A DNA stretch of 9,583 bases from positions 1-9,583 of the forward strand of contig PXTQ01000016.1 in assembly GCA_003022505.1 (NCBI GenBank). The letters are read 5' to 3'. This DNA is from Bacteroidetes bacterium QS_8_64_10 (lineage in GTDB: Bacteria; Bacteroidota; Rhodothermia; Rhodothermales; Salinibacteraceae). Every line of letters begins with the position of its first letter. The stretch's first letter is position 1. The position numbers were made by a program, and so were the translations under genes. The notes beneath the pieces are model-generated. The model worked only from the letters and a program-made list of their open reading frames with translations. It was not told the origin of the DNA and did no database searches. Below are positions 1 to 5,715 of this stretch, piece by piece.

Positions 1-107
1 GTGGGGGATGGGGCGTGCGGTGTGCTCGGCCCCCTCCCGCTCTCCCGATCGCCCATACTCACGTTCAGAAAGGCACGGCCCAAAAAGGTTGCTTCGACGG
101 TCATCAT
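1..107 (-). CDS. 5' end of a leftward gene running off the window; position suggests dnaA, unproven
   Basis: An open frame on the minus strand begins with two adjacent ATG codons (107-105 and 104-102) and stays open to the window edge, about 35 codons. The peptide starts MMTVEATFLGRAFLNVSMGD and continues into a Ser/Pro-rich stretch (RESGRGPSTPHAPSP). A further in-frame ATG at 56-54 could be the true start. The fragment has no family motif. It points away from the DnaA-box cluster immediately upstream, which is where dnaA commonly sits in bacteria, and a proline/serine-rich extension ahead of DnaA domain I would be possible. The identity is inference from position only. The stretch could also be a chance open frame in GC-rich DNA. 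Confidence 0.3.
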   Translation of the reverse strand, partial: MMTVEATFLGRAFLNVSMGDRESGRGPSTPHAPSP

Positions 108-130
108 CCAAATTACCGGTTGAAGCTGCA

Positions 131-198
131 GTAAACGTACAAACTTTCAAACCTCCGCACCCACATACCAAGAAGCTTGCGAACTTGATACCCCCCCC
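131..198. repeat. Degenerate 8-nt-phased intergenic repeat ending in a C8 tract
   Basis: Between the left-edge ORF and the DnaA-box cluster the sequence falls into units of about 8 bases such as TAAACGTA, CAAACTTT, CAAACCTC, AGAAGCTT and GCGAACTT, then runs into eight C residues at 191-198. No coding frame fits it. The same ordered words (AAACGTAC, then ACCTCC, then C8) recur at 3493-3536, so it seems to belong to a family of short-period intergenic repeats in this genome. The function is unknown. Confidence 0.45.
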
Positions 199-218
199 TC
201 TCAGGCCACCGCAGCCGG

Positions 219-651
219 TTTTCCACGATCACTGTGGATAACCCCACTCTAACGGTGGACGGCGCTGTGGAAACCCTCTTTATAACGCAAGAGGGTTATC
301 CACAATGTGGATAGCTGTGCATAACTTTGTGCACACTCCACAGGTTATCCGCACTTTTCCACAATGTGGACGACTGTGGATAGTGGTCCTCGCATCCGCC
401 ACAATCTTCTGTGGATAGCTGTGGAAATGTGAATAACTTCGACCCAAACCCGCCTCACGCGCTCCAGATTGTAGTTACGCAACTGTTAACAACCGTCTCT
501 CTGTGGATAAATCGGGCATTTTAGTCCGAACTGTACACACTCCCGATTCATCGATGTGCATAAACCCGTTTTCCACAAATCCACAACCTCCTACTACTAC
601 ATCAACAACATTTTATTTAAAAGAACAATAGAGTATAGGCCCTGTGGAGAA
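219..651. other. oriC: Chromosomal replication origin (oriC): DnaA-box cluster
   Basis: This non-coding stretch is packed with 9-mers matching the DnaA box TTATNCACA. Perfect matches lie at 233-241 (-), 296-304 (+), 316-324 (-), 428-436 (-), 502-510 (-) and 555-563 (-). Single-mismatch copies lie at 306-314, 345-353, 355-363, 375-383, 410-418, 569-577 and 643-651. Two pairs face each other across one base, at 296-314 and 355-373. The right end carries tandem boxes, CTA triplets and an AT-rich segment, as in an unwinding region. Six perfect sites in about 330 bp is far beyond chance in GC-rich DNA. DnaA binding and origin function follow from established knowledge of the box; activity is inferred. 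The origin sits between the left-edge ORF and the 3' end of comEC. Confidence 0.88.
569..630 (+). other. Origin unwinding module: tandem DnaA boxes, DnaA-trios and AT-rich DUE
   Basis: Two abutting DnaA-like boxes, TTTTCCACA (569-577) and AAATCCACA (577-585, sharing one base), are followed by a 5-base spacer. Then come three perfect CTA triplets (591-599), so the complementary strand reads 3'-GAT-GAT-GAT, and weaker triplets (CAT, CAA, CAA, CAT). An AT-rich run follows at 610-630 (ATTTTATTTAAAAG and onwards). This order of boxes, short spacer, 3'-GAT trios and AT-rich DNA is the basal unwinding system described for Bacillus subtilis, where DnaA assembles from the boxes onto single-stranded trios to open the duplex. 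Here the helicase would load at about 600-630. The match is by eye. Confidence 0.68.
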
Positions 652-785
652 AAACGTCCCGTTTCCCACCGATATACTTAACTATACTGGTACGAACTCT
701 ATCTGTATTCCGGCAGAGGAATATATTCGCGTATCCATATATGTTCGTGTAAAGCCTTGACGTGCGTGCTCTTGGCGCGTGTGAG
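652..785. other. Non-coding AT-rich stretch between oriC and the comEC stop
   Basis: No gene was found here. The stretch is markedly AT-richer than its surroundings and holds short palindromic pieces: GAATATATTC (719-728), CATATATG (736-743), and a 14-base TATA/TTAA/TATA element at 673-686 with two mismatches. It is the 3' flank of comEC. No convincing GC hairpin followed by a U-tract was seen for comEC termination. It could be a second easily melted region of the origin or simply an AT-rich untranslated tail. Confidence 0.35.
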
Positions 786-3257
786 CTATCTCCACCGGAC
801 CCGCTCAACCGTCCTTCCGTTACTTTGAAACCAGACCGCCCCCCCCCTTGCCGTCGTGCGAATGATCGCTCCGTTTTGCCTCCACCGCCGGAGCGCCTCA
901 CCGTCGGGAAGCCCAAATCGCCCGCTTCGGCTGACACTGGCGACGGCGCGCGTGTCGTCTTCGGCAGCAAACTGAACGAACGCCTGCGTACTGCTCGTGG
1001 CCGACCCGTGGTGCGGCACCTTTACCACATCGCTTGTCAGTAGCTTCCCGTAGCGCCGCACCAGCCTCCGCTCCGTCCCGCGCTCGATATCTCCGGTGAA
1101 GAGAAAGTCCGTCGCGCCGTACGCCACGCGAAGCACCACCGAGGCGTCGTTAGCATTGTCAGTAGAAACACGACGCGAGGGAGCGAGCACCTGCACGCGA
1201 ACGCGGGGGTCGAGCGCCAGCGTGTCGCCTGCTCGCACGGTGCGGCGCGGCACGCCGAGACTATCGGCAGTGCGGACGGCCTCAGCGTACAGCTCCGACT
1301 CATGACCACGCCCGTTGTGGATCACGCGGCCCACCGGCACCGAGCGTAACAGTGCCGGCAGCCCGCCGAGGTGGTCGCTGTGCGCGTGCGTGACGACAAC
1401 CGCTTCGAGGCGGTCGATGCCGTAGCGCTTCAGGTGCGACTTCACGACACGCGCCCCGCGATCCGTAAACGCCGTGCGCGGCCCCGCGTCGATCAGCACG
1501 TGGCGGCCGTTCGGCATTGTAACCAACGCCGCGTCGCCGTGCCCCACGTCGAAGAACACCGTCTCCATGTCCGCACCGGACGATGGGTCGAGCGCGTTTG
1601 CGCCGAGTCCGAGCACAGCGAGCAGCAACGCGGCAAGACCGGACCGCCAGCGCCACCGGGGATGCGGCCACCGCGCCACCGTCACGAGAAGCGCCGCCAT
1701 CACACCGAGCACCCACCCGCTCGTTACGTGCTGCCGGATGGCCGCCCACGCGAACGCCGCGTCGCCCGCTCGCGCCGTCCACAACAGAACCTGCGCGAAC
1801 AGATCAGCGGCCCCCCCGAACGCCATTCCCGCCGCCGGAATCATCGCTCCCGCGAAGAGCATCAGGAGCACCGCGCCGAGCGTCAACATCGTGGCGGGGA
1901 TGCCGAGTACGTTCAGCACGAGGCCCGCAAACGAAGCGCGCCCGAAGTGGAACAGCAGCACCGGCATTGTGCCGAGCGTGGCCGCCGCGGACGTCACCAC
2001 CAGACCGCTCACGTAGCGCGTCACCTCCGAGCGTTTGCACCACGCCGGCATCCATTCTGAAAAGCGCGGCGCGAGCACGATGAGCGCAGCCACCGCCGCA
2101 AACGAGAGCTGAAAGCCCACCTCGAAGAGCTGCGTCGGGCGGATCCATAATAAGACGATTGCCGCCACGCCCAGCAGGTTCATCGGACGCGTGCGGCGCT
2201 GCAGGAGCATCCCGCCCATCCAGAGCGTCGTCATGAGCGTGGCGCGCACCACCGACGCCGGTGCGTCCGTCACCAGAGCGTAAGTTCCTAGAATCAGCAA
2301 CGTGAGCGCGGCGCGTCCGATCTCCGCCGGACGGCGCGGCACACCCAGCCGCAGCAGGATCGGGCGAAGCAGTTGAAAGAGCACCATTCCCACCAGCAGC
2401 ACGTGCAGACCCGATACTGCCAGCAGGTGCATCAGGCCGTGGCGCGCGAAGCGATCCTCGGTGGCCTGCTTCAAGCGGTGACGCTCTCCCAGGACGAGCG
2501 CCTGGGCCACGTGGCGGCTTCCGGGCGACGGCACGAACCGATGCACCTGACGCCGGACGTAGCGCCGCACGTCGCGCGTGAGGTGCTCCAGCGCTCCCGG
2601 ACCATCTGCTTGCATGGCCGTGAGGCTACCCGGTTCATCCGAAACGGTGAAAACTGCGAAGACGCCCTGCCGCCGCAGGTACGCGCCGTAGTCGAAATCC
2701 GCCGGATTGCGCCGCACCGGGAGCGGCTTCAGTTCTCCGCGCAGGCGGAGCGCATCGCCCTCGCGCACCACGGGCAACGGCGCGTCTTGCCGTCGCCACT
2801 GCGTGACCTGCACGAGGCCGGACGTTCGCGCCGTGTCGTCGCCGCTCGAAATACGCCGCGCCGCGAGCCGGAAGCGCAGCCCGTGCTCGTCGCGTCGGGG
2901 CACGCCGCTCACGCGCCCCCACAGCACGGCGCGCTGCTCGCCTCCCTCGGCAGCAACGCGGTGTGCTACTGCGCGAGGCGCCGGGCGCTCAAAGAAAGCA
3001 GCATAGCGCACTGCACCAGCACCCGCGAGCAGAAGTGCGACGGCCAGCGTGCGTCCGAGCGGAACGAGCGACACGATCCGGCGCTTCGGCCACGCGGCGA
3101 GGGTGATGAGCACGATTCCGGCACTCACCGGCACAGCGGTCCACAACCAAGCGGAAACGCCAGGAGCGGAGCGGGCGGTCAGCACGCCGACGCTAAAGCA
3201 AAGCGCTGCCAGCAGAGCGGGAACGGCGCGCCAGGCGAGGGAGCGGTCGGGAGACAT
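786..3257 (-). CDS. comEC: ComEC/Rec2 family DNA-uptake channel with C-terminal metallo-beta-lactamase domain
   Basis: 823 residues from ATG 3257; an in-frame TTG at 3272 would add five residues and is less likely. ComEC forms the inner-membrane channel that brings single-stranded DNA into the cytoplasm during natural transformation. All three family regions are present. The N-terminal membrane helices and DUF4131/OB-like region (about 10-205) include NPADFDYGAYLRRQG, typical of the family. The Competence domain (about 245-530) has the hallmark HLLAVSGLHVLLV near 277-289 and many hydrophobic helices. The C-terminal metallo-beta-lactamase domain (about 564-823) has FDVGHGD, the metal-binding THAHSDH (His624, His626, Asp628, His629), FTGD near 720 and VPHHGS near 747. 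The gene appears intact and of ordinary length. A run of nine G residues in the coding strand (839-847 on plus) lies 18 codons from the stop. It has a 285-bp leader of its own, so it is probably transcribed separately from the upstream rhodanese gene. Its 3' end points at oriC. Natural competence of this organism is not shown by this gene alone. Confidence 0.94.
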   Translation of the reverse strand: MSPDRSLAWRAVPALLAALCFSVGVLTARSAPGVSAWLWTAVPVSAGIVLITLAAWPKRRIVSLVPLGRTLAVALLLAGAGAVRYAAFFERPAPRAVAHRVAAEGGEQRAVLWGRVSGVPRRDEHGLRFRLAARRISSGDDTARTSGLVQVTQWRRQDAPLPVVREGDALRLRGELKPLPVRRNPADFDYGAYLRRQGVFAVFTVSDEPGSLTAMQADGPGALEHLTRDVRRYVRRQVHRFVPSPGSRHVAQALVLGERHRLKQATEDRFARHGLMHLLAVSGLHVLLVGMVLFQLLRPILLRLGVPRRPAEIGRAALTLLILGTYALVTDAPASVVRATLMTTLWMGGMLLQRRTRPMNLLGVAAIVLLWIRPTQLFEVGFQLSFAAVAALIVLAPRFSEWMPAWCKRSEVTRYVSGLVVTSAAATLGTMPVLLFHFGRASFAGLVLNVLGIPATMLTLGAVLLMLFAGAMIPAAGMAFGGAADLFAQVLLWTARAGDAAFAWAAIRQHVTSGWVLGVMAALLVTVARWPHPRWRWRSGLAALLLAVLGLGANALDPSSGADMETVFFDVGHGDAALVTMPNGRHVLIDAGPRTAFTDRGARVVKSHLKRYGIDRLEAVVVTHAHSDHLGGLPALLRSVPVGRVIHNGRGHESELYAEAVRTADSLGVPRRTVRAGDTLALDPRVRVQVLAPSRRVSTDNANDASVVLRVAYGATDFLFTGDIERGTERRLVRRYGKLLTSDVVKVPHHGSATSSTQAFVQFAAEDDTRAVASVSRSGRFGLPDGEALRRWRQNGAIIRTTARGGAVWFQSNGRTVERVRWR

Positions 3258-3391
3258 GAGCGCAAGCGGCAAACGAAGCAGAGGACGGCTCTACTTCGTT
3301 AGACACGTGAGACCGCTGGATATAACGTCGGTAGGTGCAAAGGGGGTAAACGCGAATCAAGAGTAGCACAGAACTGTCTGTCTGGGACCGC

Positions 3392-3417
3392 CATCGGCAC
3401 CGGATCCGTCGCCGATG
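3392..3417. promoter_or_regulatory. 26-bp near-palindrome in the comEC leader
   Basis: Arms CATCGGC (3392-3398) and GCCGATG (3411-3417) are perfect complements, and the centre contains the self-complementary CGGATCCG (3401-3408 with its flanking C). Of 26 positions, 22 match the reverse complement. There is no T-tract on either side, so it does not look like an intrinsic terminator. It could be a dimeric regulator site or an RNA stem in the comEC leader, lying 135 bp upstream of the start codon. Confidence 0.45.
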
Positions 3418-3476
3418 ACTTCCAAAAATCAACGACAAAACGTAAAGTTGATGCATTCCATCTCTTGACTCGCATT

Positions 3477-3500
3477 GTACGTTCGCACGTGCAAACGTAC
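3477..3500. promoter_or_regulatory. 24-bp near-perfect palindrome with CACGTG core
   Basis: Left half GTACGTTCGCAC and right half GTGCAAACGTAC pair at 11 of 12 positions; only C3484/A3493 fails. In minus-strand RNA the mismatch becomes a U-G pair, so the comEC-direction transcript could form an unbroken 10-bp stem with a 4-base loop. No U-run follows, which argues against a plain terminator. The site lies 43 bp past the rhodanese stop and 220 bp before the comEC start. An operator, a processing stem or an mRNA-stabilising 3' hairpin would all fit. Confidence 0.5.
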
Positions 3501-3545
3501 CGAACCTACACACCTCCACACGTACGCACCCCCCCCACAAACCTA
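3481..3545. repeat. 8-nt-phased intergenic repeat with C8 tract
   Basis: Reading from the palindrome towards the rhodanese stop, the sequence divides into 8-base units mostly ending in AC or ACG, for example TGCAAACG, TACCGAAC, CTACACAC, CTCCACAC and GTACGCAC. It includes eight C residues at 3529-3536. The ordered words AAACGTAC (3493), ACCTCC (3512) and C8 match those at 133, 151 and 191. It overlaps the last codon of the rhodanese gene by a few bases. The origin and role are unknown. Confidence 0.42.
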
Positions 3546-3917
3546 CGCACTCATCTCAAAGCCCGCCGCTTTGAGTGCGCGGATGCCGCCGTCGAGAGAA
3601 TGAACATTGCGGTAGCCCATGCGCTGGAGATTGTCGGCGGCAAGGGCCGAGCGAAAGCCGCCGCCGCAATACAACACCATCTCGGTGTCTTTGTCGGGAA
3701 ACACCTCTTCCACGTCGCGCTCGATGGTGCCCTTGCTGAGATGATGGGCATCCCGTACGTGCTCGTCTTCGTACTCGTGATCCTCACGCACGTCCACCAC
3801 CTGAAGATCGGGATGGGCCTGCCGGCGCTCGCGGAGCTGATCGGGGTCAAGCTCGCTGATGCGCGTCTTGGCGTCGTCGACGAGTTCGAGAAAGGCGGGG
3901 CTATGCTGTTTGGCCAT
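3543..3917 (-). CDS. Single-domain rhodanese-like sulfurtransferase
   Basis: 124 residues, about the normal size for one rhodanese domain plus a short N-terminal helix. Such proteins carry a persulfide on an active-site cysteine and pass sulfur to acceptors such as cyanide, thioredoxin or sulfur-relay proteins. The domain runs from about residue 20 to 120. VVDVREDHEYEDEHV (about 40-54) is the conserved first motif, LYCGGGFRSA (about 82-91) contains the catalytic Cys84 in a short CGGGFRS loop, and MGYRNVHSLDGGI (about 100-112) is the typical closing motif. There is no signal peptide, so it is probably cytoplasmic. The ATG at 3917 overlaps the end of the glycosyltransferase gene by 17 bases and AGGA lies just ahead of it, suggesting translational coupling. 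The physiological acceptor cannot be read from the sequence. Confidence 0.9.
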   Translation of the reverse strand: MAKQHSPAFLELVDDAKTRISELDPDQLRERRQAHPDLQVVDVREDHEYEDEHVRDAHHLSKGTIERDVEEVFPDKDTEMVLYCGGGFRSALAADNLQRMGYRNVHSLDGGIRALKAAGFEMSA

Positions 3918-4944
3918 ATTCCTGAAGGGCGGGTTGCTTGTTGCCGTTACCGTTGGTAGAGAGCGGGAGGTGCGCCGGCGTCGGCTGCTTGCGGCGCGTG
4001 AGGCGTGTCCACGTGCGCTCGGCGAAGCGGTGGAACAGTTTCTTGTAGCGCAGCCAGCCGAAGTGCAGGACGAAGGGCGTCACGTCCTTGCGGTCGCCCA
4101 GGCCGGGCAGGTATTCCAGCCCCTTCAGCACGGCGTTGCGCAGGCGCGCAGGCCAGAGGCTGCGCAGCGAGTACGTCAGGCGGTGCGAGTAATACTGGCA
4201 GGTGACGTGCTCGAAGTCATCATCGTACTCGGTCATGCCCTTAATAAAATCAAGCTGCGGACTTTGATAGCCCTGCATCCACGGGAGGATGGGAAGCTCC
4301 AGGCGGCTCATCGCCATCGCCATGCTCCACTCGCAGCTTTCCTCGCTGCGGCCGTCGTCGTTGAGGCGGCTGCGGAAGTGCGTCTCGTCGCGGCGGTCCA
4401 GGTAGCGCTGCGAGGTCTCGCAGACCTGCTGCGCCAGCCCGCGATTGCTGCTGTAAATCATGCCGGCCTGCACGCGCGGCAGGTGCGTCAGGCCGAAGCG
4501 CCGGAGCGTGCGCCTGCGCCGGTTCAGCAGCACGTCGAGCGCCACGCGCGGCCCCTTCGGACCGCCAAAAAAGAAGTCGGCGCGCTCCAGGCCCGTCGCC
4601 GTGAAACGGTAGGCGGCCAGCTTCTTCCAGAGCGGATCGGGGTCGCGGCACCACACCACGTCGGTGTCGATATAGAGGGACCGTTCGAACGGCATGAAGC
4701 TGTGCAGGTGGTGCTTGAAGCCCACGATGGAGCGGTTTTTGGCGGGCAGCGGACCGATGTACTGAAACAGGCGGTCCAGGCCGTGCTCTTCGAGGAGTGT
4801 GCGGTGGTGACGCGGGCAGTAGAGCGCCACGGGCCGCTCGGTGTCGTAGCGGCGCAGCGTAGTGACGGACGCCACCGCGTGGTGCAGGTAGCGCTCGGAG
4901 CCGAACGAATGGAGAACGTAGCCTTGCGTGGGCGTGGTGGCCAT
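3901..4944 (-). CDS. GT-A fold glycosyltransferase (GT8-like), acceptor unknown
   Basis: 347 residues from ATG 4944 (MATTPTQGYVLHSFGSERYL); an upstream in-frame ATG at 5019 would add an Arg-rich stretch unlike a protein start. The N-terminal half reads as a nucleotide-diphospho-sugar transferase. A beta strand YVLHSFGSERYL is followed by helix AVASVTTLRRYD, then RSLYIDTDVVW (about 89-98), whose Asp-Thr-Asp (93-95) is the metal/nucleotide-sugar DxD motif. Near 158-168 RVQAGMIYSSN resembles the acceptor-side motif of GT8-type enzymes, and VLHFGW (about 292-297) resembles their late His motif. There is no signal peptide or clear membrane helix. The tail (about 318-347) is low complexity, rich in Thr, Asn, Gly and Pro, and overlaps the rhodanese start. 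It probably transfers a sugar to a cell-envelope glycan or lipid, as its neighbours are envelope genes, but donor and acceptor are not predictable. It lies 97 bp downstream of mlaC and may be in the same transcript. Confidence 0.78.
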   Translation of the reverse strand: MATTPTQGYVLHSFGSERYLHHAVASVTTLRRYDTERPVALYCPRHHRTLLEEHGLDRLFQYIGPLPAKNRSIVGFKHHLHSFMPFERSLYIDTDVVWCRDPDPLWKKLAAYRFTATGLERADFFFGGPKGPRVALDVLLNRRRRTLRRFGLTHLPRVQAGMIYSSNRGLAQQVCETSQRYLDRRDETHFRSRLNDDGRSEESCEWSMAMAMSRLELPILPWMQGYQSPQLDFIKGMTEYDDDFEHVTCQYYSHRLTYSLRSLWPARLRNAVLKGLEYLPGLGDRKDVTPFVLHFGWLRYKKLFHRFAERTWTRLTRRKQPTPAHLPLSTNGNGNKQPALQEYGQTA

Positions 4945-5041
4945 AGTGCGGTGAGACGGCGTTTGGTGAACGGTACAGCCGCCTCTGCTCGAACGACGAC
5001 GCGCTGCCCGCAGGCGCATCGTCAGTGTGCGTCTGCGGCTG

Positions 5042-5665
5042 TCAGCTATTTTTGTTGATCTTGTTGAGCTTGTTGCGGAGGCTCTTCATGAGCACGGAGA
5101 AGCCGTGCCTGCGCACCACGTTCTGAAACGAGCGCGCATAGCCCTCCGCCGTGCTCACGTCGTCGAGGATGATGTCGTGCGCTTTCCAGGCGTCGGCCTC
5201 GTCGTCGTAGCCGAGCGTGTACTCCACCTTCGTCGGCACGTCTTTGTAGACCGTAGTGGTGAGCACGTAGGCGCTGTCGCCGGTCACGTCGATCTGCTCG
5301 TAGGTTACGTCCGAGCGGTATACGTTCAGGTCGGAGAGGCTTTGCCGGCGCACGATGCGGCTAAAGACGGTCGCGAACGTGTCGCGCTGGGCGGGCGAGA
5401 GGTCCTGCCAGTGCGGGCCGAGTGCGGTCCGGCCCATCGCCCGGAAGTTGATGACGCCGTTGATCAGGTCCATCAGCTTGTCGCGCTGCTCGTCGGTAAA
5501 CGACTCTTTGTCGCCGAGCACGTTTTTGATCTGGCGGTCGCGCTCTTCGAGAAGCCGGCGGATGTCGTTGCTGTCGGCGTCGGACGAGGACTGCGCCTGC
5601 GCCGCGCTCGCAAAGGAGCCGGCGGCAAGCAAGAGAGCGGCGAAAAGAAGCGTGAAACGTTTCAT
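5042..5665 (-). CDS. MlaC/Ttg2D family periplasmic phospholipid-binding protein
   Basis: 207 residues from ATG 5665. The longer frame starting at 5713 would bury the signal peptide behind 16 extra residues, so it was rejected. Residues 1-24 (MKRFTLLFAALLLAAGSFAS then AAQA) form a Sec signal peptide with probable cleavage after AQA. The mature protein matches the MlaC/Tol-Ttg2 fold. NFRAMGRTALGPHW (about 73-86) corresponds to the family's DF-x-x-x-A-x-x-x-LG-x-x-W motif, and AHDIILDDVSTAEGYARSFQ (about 162-181) to the late D/E-GVS-x-x-x-x-YR-x-x-F motif. The C-terminus is basic (SLRNKLNKINK). MlaC carries phospholipids through the periplasm between an outer-membrane complex and the inner-membrane MlaFEDB transporter, keeping lipid asymmetry. 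None of the usual partners is in the window; the neighbour 50 bp upstream is a TolC-like channel. I leave the symbol blank because function outside proteobacteria is less certain. Confidence 0.87.
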   Translation of the reverse strand: MKRFTLLFAALLLAAGSFASAAQAQSSSDADSNDIRRLLEERDRQIKNVLGDKESFTDEQRDKLMDLINGVINFRAMGRTALGPHWQDLSPAQRDTFATVFSRIVRRQSLSDLNVYRSDVTYEQIDVTGDSAYVLTTTVYKDVPTKVEYTLGYDDEADAWKAHDIILDDVSTAEGYARSFQNVVRRHGFSVLMKSLRNKLNKINKNS

Positions 5666-5715
5666 GGCAAATGGGTCAATGATGAGAGCGTAAAAGCGAA
5701 AACGCTGATTCACTT

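Larger units (their letters stand above)
3258..3542 (-). promoter_or_regulatory. comEC leader region (non-coding, 285 bp)
   Basis: No gene is supported here. The region separates the rhodanese stop from the comEC start and presumably contains the comEC promoter. A possible -7-like CTTTGCACC occurs on the minus strand near 3336-3343, but there is no TTG at the right distance, so no promoter is called. The clear structures are two near-palindromes (3392-3417 and 3477-3500) and an 8-nt-phased repeat with a C8 tract next to the rhodanese stop; these are listed separately. Confidence 0.5.

Noticed and set aside
8..241. 77-codon plus-strand ORF next to the origin
   Set aside because: It runs through the phased repeat, the C8 tract and a DnaA box; the product is Pro/Ser/Arg-rich with no domain.
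617..970. Minus-strand 117-codon frame overlapping the end of comEC
   Set aside because: It is out of frame with a clearly coding comEC C-terminus; kept only as the frame a G9 slip could enter.
3859..5058. Plus-strand frame of 399 codons opposite the glycosyltransferase gene
   Set aside because: It mirrors a minus-strand gene with clear motifs; long open antisense frames are expected in GC-rich coding DNA, and its sequence shows no recognisable domain.
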